A stretch of DNA of 64,000 nt from a virus: positions 1 to 64,000 of the IMG/VR virus record IMGVR_UViG_3300009104_000012. One strand, 5' to 3'. Position 1 is the stretch's first letter. Every line of letters starts with the position of its first letter. Both the position numbers and the translations under genes were made by a program. The notes below the pieces were generated by a model. The model saw only the letters and a program-made list of their open reading frames with translations. It was not told the origin of the DNA and ran no database searches. Shown piece after piece: positions 24,420-32,867 of this stretch.

Positions 24420-25412
24420 CTAGCACCTTTTAAATGTATTTAATCTTGTCAACGCCTCTAATTTGGAAAATGTATTACTATCTATCATCTGTTTGACCTT
24501 CACTTGGTCTAGTCCAGATTGTATCATTTCATTTATATCTTTACACTTCATATCTTCGGGCCATATTACTATATTAAAATCTTTCTCTATTACTTTATAC
24601 ATCTTATCAATAATTTCTTTGTTGCGAGGTTCGTTATCGAATATGTATGTTATATCTTCCGTCTTCACACGCAAAGTCAAATCTGAACCTGCAGCTGCAA
24701 TACAATTATCTATAAACAAACTATCAATTGGTCCTTCTGTTATGTAAATATGTTGTTGATAATTTACTCTTTCAAGACCATATATCTTTTGTTTATTTTC
24801 ATCTAATTTTATTGTAACGTATTTCGGTTGTTCTTTTCCAAATGCACGACCTTGGAAAGCAAAAAGGTTTCCTGATACATCAAAGAAAGGTATGATCAAT
24901 CTTGGATGTTCATATCTTTCATTAAACGTATCAGGTTTAACCTTCTTCACAAGCGAATAAAATTTGCTACAATAATATAATCTTCCATAATGAACGGGAG
25001 GAATCAATCTCGAGCTAATATACTTCCTTGCTGGATGTGATTCAGCAAGTTCATCAATAGATTTTAAACCAGATAATATATTTGTTTCAAACTTTGGTGG
25101 TTTAAAATCAAACAAAGGTTTTGGCGTCGCTGGGGCCGACCCTTTATATCGTTCTAGTAAATATGCTTCATACATTTTAGGGTCAACAAACTTAATAAAG
25201 TTTGCAAGATTTTGACCCATACCACAATTATGGCATTTGAAAAACATATCGTTCTTTACACGATAAAAATATCCTCTTGCTTTAGTCTTACTCTTCTGAC
25301 TATCACCACAATGGGGACATCTGAAATTAAATAAGTATTCTGTTCTTTTTTTAAACTGGTCTAACCGTAGGGCTAGCTGGTTAATAAATTTTAAATCAAT
25401 ATAATTTGACAT
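24420..25412 (-). CDS. 61: DNA primase (T4 gp61-like)
   Basis: The 330-residue primase has an N-terminal zinc-binding domain (FRCPHCGDSQ with FKCHNCGMGQ). A TOPRIM domain follows: IYITEGPIDSLFIDN (Glu strand) and ITYIFDNEPRNKEI (acidic pair). It makes RNA primers on the lagging strand together with the gp41 helicase encoded at 48.2 kb. It is the first gene after the promoter at 25439-25467. Confidence 0.92.
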   Translation of the reverse strand: MSNYIDLKFINQLALRLDQFKKRTEYLFNFRCPHCGDSQKSKTKARGYFYRVKNDMFFKCHNCGMGQNLANFIKFVDPKMYEAYLLERYKGSAPATPKPLFDFKPPKFETNILSGLKSIDELAESHPARKYISSRLIPPVHYGRLYYCSKFYSLVKKVKPDTFNERYEHPRLIIPFFDVSGNLFAFQGRAFGKEQPKYVTIKLDENKQKIYGLERVNYQQHIYITEGPIDSLFIDNCIAAAGSDLTLRVKTEDITYIFDNEPRNKEIIDKMYKVIEKDFNIVIWPEDMKCKDINEMIQSGLDQVKVKQMIDSNTFSKLEALTRLNTFKRC

Positions 25413-25438
25413 TCACACACTCAATTTGTATAAGGATC

Positions 25439-25467
25439 ATATTACACCATCTAGTGTAAAAAGTCAA
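25439..25467 (-). promoter_or_regulatory. sigma70 promoter of the primase gene
   Basis: The minus-strand -35 is TTGACT (25467-25462), the spacer is 17 bases and the -10 is TAATAT (25444-25439). It lies in the only gap between the primase and the curli block. Confidence 0.75.
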
Positions 25468-25474
25468 GTCTCCT

Positions 25475-25900
25475 TTACTTCATCATTTCAATAATCTCGG
25501 AGAAATTTCCTCCCACAATCCATCCTATAACTATTGCTCCACCTAATATAATCCAACGGTATTTCTCCAACATACCAACTCTACCACCTATATCATTTCT
25601 CAATGCTTTAATTTCGGTAAGTAACCGTCTTTCCACACTATCCATTTCATTTCTTAATTGTGTGGATAATTCTTCAATCTGGTCTTGTCGGTCTTTTAAT
25701 TTTGTAAAGATTATTTCATCTACCTTTTCTTGTTGAGATAATTTCTCTTCGTGTACAGCCAGCATAGACTTTATACTACCTGATACTTCGGTAAGTTTAC
25801 CTATTGCTGTGTCTAATCGTTCTTGGATTGATGTTGCAATAACAACATCTTTTTTAAGATTTTCTACATCTATTTTTAAATCTACTATTGGGTCCGCCAT
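25475..25900 (-). CDS. coiled-coil protein with C-terminal membrane anchor
   Basis: Residues 1-110 are a long coiled coil (LKIDVENLKKDVVI, RQDQIEELSTQLRNEMDSVERRL). Residues about 115-133 form a transmembrane helix (WIILGGAIVIGWIVGG). Similar tail-anchored coiled coils occur in T4-like marine phages. It follows the FecR-like gene by one base gap and may be part of the curli transcript. Confidence 0.7.
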   Translation of the reverse strand: MADPIVDLKIDVENLKKDVVIATSIQERLDTAIGKLTEVSGSIKSMLAVHEEKLSQQEKVDEIIFTKLKDRQDQIEELSTQLRNEMDSVERRLLTEIKALRNDIGGRVGMLEKYRWIILGGAIVIGWIVGGNFSEIIEMMK

Positions 25901-25901
25901 A

Positions 25902-28082
25902 TTAATCCGTTTGTATAATAGTTATATTAGGTTGTGTAGAGGATGTCCCTACATCAATATGTTGAGCCTCTTTGTCTTGTAGTATCTGAATATCAGCCTC
26001 TTTACTAGTTTCTACTTCAATATAAGCTCTATGATTATCATTATATCTATTTATGATTGTGTAATCACCTGAAGTTGAGGCAGTTGCGTCAAAGTCATTA
26101 TTCAATGTTGATACTCTTCCTGTTGAAGTGGTACTTGTTGACACACCACCGCTGGTTGTAGTTAAAGTTTGGGTAATATCTCCTGTAGTATAATTTAAAA
26201 CTTCTCCACTAGCAGTTACCAAAGTTTCTGCAACCGTATTGTCAACCCATTCTGTACCACATTTTTGATTTGCATTGTCCCAATAGTATCCATAGTAATC
26301 ACAATACCATTCATCTAATTCTGCCAACCATAATTCTAATTCCAAATCTGCGTCATAATCATCTTCATAACCATACTCCTCATCTAACGAAGTGCTATCG
26401 TCTCCTGAATCTCCATATGTTCCTGTATAATACCAACTATATGTATTGTCATAAAATAAATTCCAATCTTCATAAGTCCACTCACTTACATACTTATCTT
26501 TTAATCCTTCCATCTTCCAAGGTTTAGGTTGTCCATCACACCACTCATAGTTAGGCCAAGAACCACACCAACCATACCATTTTTTAAATAATTTTTTTGC
26601 TTTCTTTTCCCACGAATCAAAGTCTTTAAATAATGACCAATCATCAGCATACCATTCGTTTAAGTAGTCTAGGTATTTTTGATCACACCAAGATGAATCA
26701 TATCCATTATATTCACAATAGTTTGTTATTGTTAATTCAGGTGGACCACCAGCAGCAATGTATTCTGAATTGTTATAGTAGTCATCTGATAAATCAAAAT
26801 CTTCCCAAGTATATCCTTCAGTTGTTGATGTTGCGTCATCAACTACTTCTTCCGTTTTATCTTCTACAACAGCTGCATTGTAAGAAGTTAATCCATAGTC
26901 TTCTAATAATTTGTTGTATTCAGCTTCATATGCGTCCCAATCTACCTCGTCCCAATTTATAGAGTCCCAATTGATAGTATCCCAAGAACAATCTGAACAA
27001 CCAATAGCGTCAAGGTATGCTTGGTCCATTTCTGAATACATTTTTTTCGCCTCGTCCCAATCCATTTTCTGTTCACCTTCGGCATCCCAAACTGATATTT
27101 GGTTCTCTTCATCAATATAACCCCAATCTTTTAAGTCTTCTTCCCACTCATCATAATAAGATGTATCTATTTCTTCATCTATTATTACTTCTTCTATTGC
27201 AATATCTTGGACTACATTTGTTTCTACTTCTATTGTATCAACTGCTAAATCTGTAGTGGTGCTTTCAGTTTTACCTTCTTCTACCGTTAACTCTTCAGAA
27301 ATAATTGCTTCTTCAATCTTTTGTGCCTCTTCACTATCAATTTCAATGTCTTCAAGTTTTGATTCATCCATTTCTATTTCTTGCCAACCAATGTCTTCAT
27401 TTTCCATTGCTAAAGTAGTATATTTTTTCTCATCTTTAATTTCTTTTTCCATATCATCTATCTTCATCAAATCTTTTTGTTCTACTGGAGATAATACTTT
27501 TGGTGGTTTAGGTGCTAAGTCATTTGAAAGTACGGTTACAGATTCATATACTTGATTAAGTGTTTGAGAACCTGCGTCATTAGATACCGTAACCTCACCT
27601 ATATTTCCTGAAGAATCAGGAAGTAATGTAATTGTAGTTTTACCTGAAGTTTCTACCGTACCTGTAAATGCTGTACCTTGTACCGTAATTGAAGCAGTTG
27701 CTGTAGTAATGTTTACTTCACCACCTAATTTAGATATTGTTCCTGATTCATATGTAAATGACCCTACATTGACATTAATGTTCATTGCAATTTCTATTGG
27801 TACAACCGAAGTATCAAAAGCAAATTCATCTATAGTTAATTCTGTATTAGGTCCCATTGTAAACTTGGTGTTATCAACATAAGATAGAATCATACCACCA
27901 TCTTCTCCTGTCTGGAGAAAATCGTTCATCTGTAAAGCATAACCCATTGAGGTTTTTTGGGTCTCTCCGTCTCTTTCGTTCCAAGTGGAACCCATTTGAC
28001 CTACTACCTCTCCTACATTAACTGCAAGAGCACTAGTACAAAATGCCAGGAAAAAGGCAACTAATAAAAATAGTTTCCTCAT
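25902..28082 (-). CDS. exported FecR-domain protein with acidic aromatic tail
   Basis: Start ATG 28082 gives 726 residues with a signal peptide (MRKLFLLVAFFLAFCTSALA). Residues about 25-190 match a FecR domain: VGEVVGQMGSTWNERDG, LQTGEDGGMILSYVDNTKFTMGPNTELTIDEF, and VNITTATASITVQGTAFTG. From about residue 230 the protein is strikingly rich in Asp, Glu, Trp and Tyr. It contains four tandem pentapeptides (WDTIN, WDSIN, WDEVD, WDAYE; residues 367-386) and scattered Cys pairs. FecR domains are sensory or anchor modules in the periplasm. Linked to csgG/csgF, this is probably a secreted or surface component of the curli-like system. Confidence 0.8.
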   Translation of the reverse strand: MRKLFLLVAFFLAFCTSALAVNVGEVVGQMGSTWNERDGETQKTSMGYALQMNDFLQTGEDGGMILSYVDNTKFTMGPNTELTIDEFAFDTSVVPIEIAMNINVNVGSFTYESGTISKLGGEVNITTATASITVQGTAFTGTVETSGKTTITLLPDSSGNIGEVTVSNDAGSQTLNQVYESVTVLSNDLAPKPPKVLSPVEQKDLMKIDDMEKEIKDEKKYTTLAMENEDIGWQEIEMDESKLEDIEIDSEEAQKIEEAIISEELTVEEGKTESTTTDLAVDTIEVETNVVQDIAIEEVIIDEEIDTSYYDEWEEDLKDWGYIDEENQISVWDAEGEQKMDWDEAKKMYSEMDQAYLDAIGCSDCSWDTINWDSINWDEVDWDAYEAEYNKLLEDYGLTSYNAAVVEDKTEEVVDDATSTTEGYTWEDFDLSDDYYNNSEYIAAGGPPELTITNYCEYNGYDSSWCDQKYLDYLNEWYADDWSLFKDFDSWEKKAKKLFKKWYGWCGSWPNYEWCDGQPKPWKMEGLKDKYVSEWTYEDWNLFYDNTYSWYYTGTYGDSGDDSTSLDEEYGYEDDYDADLELELWLAELDEWYCDYYGYYWDNANQKCGTEWVDNTVAETLVTASGEVLNYTTGDITQTLTTTSGGVSTSTTSTGRVSTLNNDFDATASTSGDYTIINRYNDNHRAYIEVETSKEADIQILQDKEAQHIDVGTSSTQPNITIIQTD
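26925..26984. repeat. four tandem 15-bp repeats inside the FecR-like gene
   Basis: The sequence GTCCCA/ATCCCA recurs exactly every 15 bases (26934, 26949, 26964, 26979). It encodes four W-D-x-x-[ND/E] pentapeptides on the minus strand. This is a short in-frame tandem array typical of repeat-expanding surface or amyloid-like proteins. Confidence 0.85.
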
Positions 28083-28083
28083 T

Positions 28084-29169
28084 TTAACACCCACTATTAG
28101 TTAATTGAATAGTTGTATCTTCTGTTTGATTATTTCTGTTATAAGAATAAGTACAAGAATCAGAACCGTCTTGGTCTACTAGTAAAGTAAAGTCATAAAT
28201 TGAATCACCTGATACGGTAAGATTTGCTGTATTACTTCCGTTTAATTGTTTTAATTCAACAACTGCTTCACTTGTATAGATATAAACATATGCTGTATTA
28301 CTTCCACCATTTCCATAATATCTAAACACATTACTATTACCACTAGTTACCGTTTTCATATAATTATTATTACCTCTTTGTACCATTCTAACGTGAGAAC
28401 CTGAAACGTCTGGATGAACATCTAAAATATTTGAGTTGCCTATTACGTCGTGTACTTGGTAGTTGCCTGTACCCCAAGAAGCCATATGTACTTGATTTGA
28501 ATTACCAATTATATAAACATCTATCGTTGCGCCTTCACTTCCTGAAGTATCTGCAAATTGTCCGTGTGAAGCAACCTGTGGACCAATTGCCTTATTGGAG
28601 TTTGTATTCATACCTTCTGATAAAGTAGGGTGTGAATAAAATTCTACATCATTTGAATCACCAGACATAAGAACATATAAGAAATGACCATCACCTCTAC
28701 TATACATCCAAAAATCATTTGAGTCTCCAACTATATCTAAATCAACATTGGTAAGTTTAACATCATCACTTGTAACCGTATCTATTTCTACTATGTTTGA
28801 ACCACCTGTAATATCAATATCATAATAATGTCCTTCAGCACCAACATCATCTAAATCTACTCTTAATATATTAGAATTACCTGTAGCTGTATAATCAAAG
28901 GTCATATCCTCACCCATAAATGATTTATGGTTGCTATCGGTTACTAGATTTGAATTACCTATTTGTTTAATGATAAGAGTTAAGTTGTTACCTCTCATAT
29001 TGAAAGTAGATGAGGTACTTATACCAACTTTATTACCAGAGCCATCTTGCTTGATGTAAATTGATCCGTCTGTGTCTTGATTGTCTTGTTTTATCCAAAC
29101 AGAATTACCTGCCCAACAATTAGTTGTTAGGGTTACCAGAGTCACTAGAATCATTATCAGTTTTTTCAT
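28084..29169 (-). CDS. curlin-repeat-like exported protein (CsgA/CsgB-like)
   Basis: The 361 residues have a signal peptide (MKKLIMILVTLVTLTTNCWAG). The mature part is then built of about a dozen short repeats centred on G-[ND]-S-N followed by a hydrophobic strand: GNSNLV, GNSNIL, GDSNDF, GDSNDV, GNSNQV, GNSNIL, GNSNVF, plus IKQDNQ and IKQDGSGN, which resemble curlin Q/N repeats. This predicts a beta-solenoid that could polymerise like curli amyloid. It overlaps csgG by 49 bases. Confidence 0.8.
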   Translation of the reverse strand: MKKLIMILVTLVTLTTNCWAGNSVWIKQDNQDTDGSIYIKQDGSGNKVGISTSSTFNMRGNNLTLIIKQIGNSNLVTDSNHKSFMGEDMTFDYTATGNSNILRVDLDDVGAEGHYYDIDITGGSNIVEIDTVTSDDVKLTNVDLDIVGDSNDFWMYSRGDGHFLYVLMSGDSNDVEFYSHPTLSEGMNTNSNKAIGPQVASHGQFADTSGSEGATIDVYIIGNSNQVHMASWGTGNYQVHDVIGNSNILDVHPDVSGSHVRMVQRGNNNYMKTVTSGNSNVFRYYGNGGSNTAYVYIYTSEAVVELKQLNGSNTANLTVSGDSIYDFTLLVDQDGSDSCTYSYNRNNQTEDTTIQLTNSGC

Positions 29170-30160
29170 CTTGCTCCTCCTTTTCGTCTGTATCTATTTG
29201 GTTCCATTCTGCTTCGTTAGCTTCTTCTTTTAATTTCTCGTCTGCTATTTCATTTTCTTGTTTAAGTTTCTTTTCTTCAAGGAATTCTTCATAAGTCTTT
29301 TCTTTTTTAGGTCCTGTATCGTGTATATTAAGTTCAATAGCATTCATTTCTACAACTGGTTTATCTTCAACAGCAATCTCTTCTATTGCCAGTTCTTTAT
29401 ATCTCCACAATCCTTTATCAACACCTTCTTTTATTAATTCTACTACACCTTTTTCAATTGCTTTTCTTACTGCAAAGGTAACTGGTTCATTTCTAGCAAC
29501 ACCAGCTTCTACTTCTAATAACATTGTATCAGCGTCAAAGTATTTAAATATATCTGCACCTCTTGATGTAGAAAATATAGTCTTCTCTATTGTAGTTGTT
29601 ATAACTACTTCACCACTTTGTACATTAACCAATCTTAATATAATAGTAACCACATCTTGTCTGTATTGTGCGTGGTTTTGTATACCTAAAATTCTTGCAC
29701 CAACACCACCTGATTTAATATCAGAATCATACCCAACTATACCACCTGTGATATATGCACCAGCAAATAGTAATGCTGGTAAAGGTTCAGCACCTTCTCC
29801 ATCTACTTGTTGTCTTGTAGACCTAATTAATTTTCTTTCTTGTAAGAGACTTGGTAAACTTGCTCTTTCAACAACTCTAAACCATTTGCCATCGCCTGCG
29901 TCTTGTAATGCCTTAATTAATAATTGATAAGACCCTTGCGTTACCGCTGTACTCATTGAAGCAAAGTCTCCACCTGGTTTCTTTTGACCTGTTAAGTCAA
30001 CGAAATCATAAACAGCAATGACTATTGGGTCGCCTTCTAGTTGCTCAACTTTTTCTAAATCTTTATAAGCAACATCAGCTATTCTTACATCAAAGTCTGG
30101 TTTGCCAGCACAACTAACTAATAATAAAGTTAGTAAAAATATTCCTATGTACTTAAACAT
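29120..30160 (-). CDS. csgG: CsgG, curli secretion pore lipoprotein
   Basis: This 346-residue lipoprotein (lipobox LLLVSC, Cys17) has the CsgG core: VIAVYDFVDLTGQ, GSYQLLIKALQDAGDGKWFRVVERASLPSLLQERKLIR, GAYITGGIVGYDSDIKSGGVGARILGI, and VVTIILRLVNVQSGEVV. CsgG forms a nonameric outer-membrane channel that exports unfolded curlin. An extra Lys/Glu-rich tail of about 70 residues follows the usual end. Its ATG overlaps the csgF stop (TAATG), so the two are coupled. Confidence 0.93.
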   Translation of the reverse strand: MFKYIGIFLLTLLLVSCAGKPDFDVRIADVAYKDLEKVEQLEGDPIVIAVYDFVDLTGQKKPGGDFASMSTAVTQGSYQLLIKALQDAGDGKWFRVVERASLPSLLQERKLIRSTRQQVDGEGAEPLPALLFAGAYITGGIVGYDSDIKSGGVGARILGIQNHAQYRQDVVTIILRLVNVQSGEVVITTTIEKTIFSTSRGADIFKYFDADTMLLEVEAGVARNEPVTFAVRKAIEKGVVELIKEGVDKGLWRYKELAIEEIAVEDKPVVEMNAIELNIHDTGPKKEKTYEEFLEEKKLKQENEIADEKLKEEANEAEWNQIDTDEKEEQDEKTDNDSSDSGNPNN

Positions 30161-30636
30161 TACGAATTGTCTTCCTTCGGCATAGTAAATGTTGTTACCG
30201 TACCATCTGATTCTGTAACCGTTACCGTAACCGTATCATTTGTTCCTGTAGTTGTTGTTGCCCAAGTTACCACTTCACCACCTACTGGTGATGTAAATGT
30301 TCCAGAATCTTGTTGTAATCCATCTGTACCAAATACGTTATCAGTAATTTGTTTAGCAAGAGCTGTGTAAAATCTTGCTTCTAAATTTGCTTTGAATTTT
30401 GCTATAGCTGTTGCTTTAGCTTCTGCTTTTGCTTTTTCAGCGTCAGCTTTTTCAGCAGCTTTAATTGCGTCTTTTCTAGTCTTCTCTATATTCTCTATAG
30501 TTAAATAGTGTGATGATTTACCAACTCCTGAAAATGATGGACTATGGAATTTAAAATCTAATTCACTAGCGTTTACGCTACCATTATATAAAACAAAACC
30601 TACTAAAACTGACAGAAAAATGGCGATTCTGATCAT
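30160..30636 (-). CDS. csgF: CsgF, curli assembly factor
   Basis: The 158 residues have a signal peptide (MIRIAIFLSVLVGFVLYNGSVNA). ELDFKFHSPSFSG follows, matching the N-terminal segment of CsgF that inserts into the CsgG pore. An unusual Lys/Ala/Glu-rich helix sits where the E. coli protein has a shorter linker, followed by FYTALAKQITDNVFG and a beta-rich TVTVTVTESDGTVTTFTMP tail. It is first in the csgF-csgG-curlin-FecR operon and has a strong AGAGGAGATATA ribosome binding site. Confidence 0.85.
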   Translation of the reverse strand: MIRIAIFLSVLVGFVLYNGSVNASELDFKFHSPSFSGVGKSSHYLTIENIEKTRKDAIKAAEKADAEKAKAEAKATAIAKFKANLEARFYTALAKQITDNVFGTDGLQQDSGTFTSPVGGEVVTWATTTTGTNDTVTVTVTESDGTVTTFTMPKEDNS

Positions 30637-30660
30637 TATATCTCCTCTAATTTACTCCTA

Positions 30661-30668
30661 TATTTATA
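30661..30668 (-). promoter_or_regulatory. T4-like late promoter upstream of csgF
   Basis: TATAAATA on the minus strand matches the T4 late -10 element exactly. It lies about 25 bases before the csgF start, inside the 56-bp divergent region shared with the cyclase gene. It places the curli operon in late transcription. Confidence 0.7.
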
Positions 30669-30692
30669 AACTTTGACAACTAAATATTGTAA

Positions 30693-32324
30693 ATGATTGC
30701 TATTATTAAAAAAGTAGGCTGGGCTTGGTTAACTATTGCTGTACTTCTATTTTTATATTTAGGAAATCCTACGTTAATGGAGACATCAAGACTTTCCACG
30801 TTTGATTCTTACCAAAAAATAGGTAAGCACTATGATTCCAAAAGCCTAATATTGCTGGATATTTCAGACGCAGCCTTGGAAAAGCAAGGTCAATGGCCTT
30901 GGAAAAGGGACCAATTAGGTCGTGTAGTGGTCAATGCATATAAAAATGGAGCTGCTCTTGTAGTTATGCAAGTAGTCTTCCCACATAAAGATAGATTAGG
31001 TGGTGATGAAATGTTCCTTAAAATGATTACAAAATATCCTGTAATATTAACCGAAACAAATGAAGTTAAAAATCTACAAAGTATTTCCAGAAAATCTTTA
31101 GGTGTAGGTAATGTAGATGTACCTGTAGATATAGACGGTACTATAAGAAAATTACCTGTAAATAATTCCATACCCCAGGTTATATTAAAAGTTATAAACT
31201 TTCCAAAAATAGAACAAGATAATATATGGGTAGATTTTAGATACCATATTCCTAGAATAGATTATACTGATAATGATTGGTCAGGTATGAAAGGTAAAAT
31301 AGTATTCATTGGTACCACATTTAAAGGTTCAACTTTTGTAACCACACCTAATGGATTAAAAAACACTCACGAAATTATGGCAATCAGTACAGAAAATTTA
31401 CTATCAGGAAAATTTATTGATAGACCTGATTGGTTACCTTACGCTGAAGGTGTTTTTATTTTACTTGCTTTATTATTTTTTGTACTAGTTATTCCTAGAT
31501 GTGGTGTAATGTGGTCTTTTCTATGGTATGCTGGATTTATATTTGATATTTTTCTTGGTGCTGGATTTCTATGGTGGAAATACCAATACATAGCTGATTG
31601 GTTTAGTCCTCTATTACTAGGGTCTATACTATGGGCTCACTTAACATATAATAATTATTCAATAGAAAATAAATTAAGACTACAAATTAAAAAACAATTT
31701 GAACATTACTTGGCACCTGCAATGGTACAAAGACTAATGGATAATCCATCACTATTAAAATTAGGTGGTGAAAGAAGAAAATTAACATTTCTATTTTCAG
31801 ACATAAGAGGTTTCACTCCTATATCGGAGAAATTTAAAAATTCTCCTGAAAGACTAACTCGTTATGTTAATAGATTTTTAACTGCAATGACAACCATTAT
31901 ATTACAACACGGTGGTACTATTGATAAGTATATGGGTGATTGTATTATGGCCTTCTGGAACGCACCCCTAGATGTTAAGGAACACAGGAAACTGGCTGTT
32001 CAATGTGCTATAGCAATGAGAAGAAAACTTAAATTAATGAACATAAACAAAGAGTTTATGCCACCTATCAACATTGGTATTGGTATTAATACTGGTGAAT
32101 GTCTTGTTGGAAATATGGGGTCTAAACAAAGATTTGATTATTCAGTTATAGGTGACGCTGTAAATCTAGCAAGTAGATTGGAAGGTGTTAGTAAAAATTA
32201 CAACACCACTATTATAATCGGTGAAGATACTAGGGAGGCTTTAGAAGGTTTTAAATTCTATAAACTTGATGATGTAAAAGTCAAAGGCAAAACTGAAAAG
32301 ATTACCATTTATTCTGTTAGATAA
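30693..32324 (+). CDS. CHASE2-domain class III nucleotide cyclase
   Basis: This is the only plus-strand gene. The protein (543 residues) has an N-terminal membrane anchor and a periplasmic CHASE2 sensor (about 35-245: IGKHYDSKSLILLDISDAALEKQGQWPWKRDQLG, VFIGTTFKGSTFVTTPNG). Three transmembrane helices follow at about 248-315, then a class III cyclase domain at 355-540. Catalytic elements are complete: FSDIRGFT (369-376), KYMGD (412-416, second metal Asp), and GDAVNLASR (487-495, transition-state Asn and Arg). The substrate-pocket Lys suggests ATP, so cAMP is the likely product. It is divergent from csgF. No clear ribosome binding site precedes the ATG. Confidence 0.92.
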   Translation: MIAIIKKVGWAWLTIAVLLFLYLGNPTLMETSRLSTFDSYQKIGKHYDSKSLILLDISDAALEKQGQWPWKRDQLGRVVVNAYKNGAALVVMQVVFPHKDRLGGDEMFLKMITKYPVILTETNEVKNLQSISRKSLGVGNVDVPVDIDGTIRKLPVNNSIPQVILKVINFPKIEQDNIWVDFRYHIPRIDYTDNDWSGMKGKIVFIGTTFKGSTFVTTPNGLKNTHEIMAISTENLLSGKFIDRPDWLPYAEGVFILLALLFFVLVIPRCGVMWSFLWYAGFIFDIFLGAGFLWWKYQYIADWFSPLLLGSILWAHLTYNNYSIENKLRLQIKKQFEHYLAPAMVQRLMDNPSLLKLGGERRKLTFLFSDIRGFTPISEKFKNSPERLTRYVNRFLTAMTTIILQHGGTIDKYMGDCIMAFWNAPLDVKEHRKLAVQCAIAMRRKLKLMNINKEFMPPINIGIGINTGECLVGNMGSKQRFDYSVIGDAVNLASRLEGVSKNYNTTIIIGEDTREALEGFKFYKLDDVKVKGKTEKITIYSVR

Positions 32325-32564
32325 TTATCCTTTTATCTTTTTAGTTATCCAAAGTACAGCTGCATACATTATTAAAGCATAAACGGAAACAAATAAAATT
32401 TCTGGAATATATTGAAATACATTGTAGGTTAAATCTAATACTGCTTCAACATCTCCCATTTCAGAAGATCCGTCTTCATCCATATCAATGGTTATAGATT
32501 TGGTAAAATCTCCTTCTACATTACCAACATTTTGTTCTATGTCTAATGTATTGTCTTCGTTCAT
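32325..32564 (-). CDS. 79-residue membrane protein
   Basis: The N-terminal half is acidic (DIEQNVGNVEGDFTKSITIDMDEDG). The C-terminal half has one or two transmembrane spans (EILFVSVYALIMYAAVLWI). It is convergent with, and directly abuts, the cyclase gene. No family is recognised. Confidence 0.6.
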   Translation of the reverse strand: MNEDNTLDIEQNVGNVEGDFTKSITIDMDEDGSSEMGDVEAVLDLTYNVFQYIPEILFVSVYALIMYAAVLWITKKIKG

Positions 32565-32728
32565 TTTCTATCTGATAACTTATTAATAAGGTCAAACGCA
32601 ACTTTTACTTTTTCTTTAAGCACGATTATATCTCCGTGCATTTTTGCTAGGACAATTACCAAAGTTATAAACCCTAAAAATAAGGGCCACATCTTCATTA
32701 ACATTGTCATTACTTCTAACGATTCCAT
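32561..32728 (-). CDS. 55-residue membrane miniprotein
   Basis: A strong AGGAGATT ribosome binding site precedes the ATG at 32728. The frame encodes a transmembrane helix (WPLFLGFITLVIVLA) followed by an amphipathic cytoplasmic tail. Its TGA overlaps the next start as ATGA. Coding is therefore well supported. Confidence 0.75.
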   Translation of the reverse strand: MESLEVMTMLMKMWPLFLGFITLVIVLAKMHGDIIVLKEKVKVAFDLINKLSDRK

Positions 32729-32741
32729 AATCTCCTTTTGG

Positions 32742-32867
32742 TTATTGTATTATTTTATGATCGGGTCTTTCTTTTTCGCAAGCCGAGCAATCACATTTTT
32801 TACAATCGCAATTTGAGCAAGTCTCTGGACAATGTGCTTCACATTTACAATTTCTACAATCTTCCAT
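32742..32867 (-). CDS. Cys-rich metallothionein-like miniprotein
   Basis: An AAGGAGAAAAT ribosome binding site is perfectly spaced before the ATG at 32867. The 41-residue product has ten Cys at positions 4, 7, 9, 13, 17, 20, 22, 25, 27 and 30, plus His12, in repeating C-x2-C-x-C spacing. This is the pattern of metallothioneins or small metal-cluster scaffolds. It lies in a different frame inside the 3' half of the membrane ORF 32750-32971, so both cannot be equally constrained. The regular Cys spacing and the ribosome binding site argue that this frame is translated. Confidence 0.7.
   Translation of the reverse strand: MEDCRNCKCEAHCPETCSNCDCKKCDCSACEKERPDHKIIQ

Noticed and set aside
26270-27560. 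Several long plus-strand reading frames opposite the FecR-like gene (and others elsewhere)
   Set aside because: They are mirror frames of low-complexity, AT-rich coding sequence. They have no ribosome binding sites, and their Ser/His/Leu-rich composition is typical of antisense translation.
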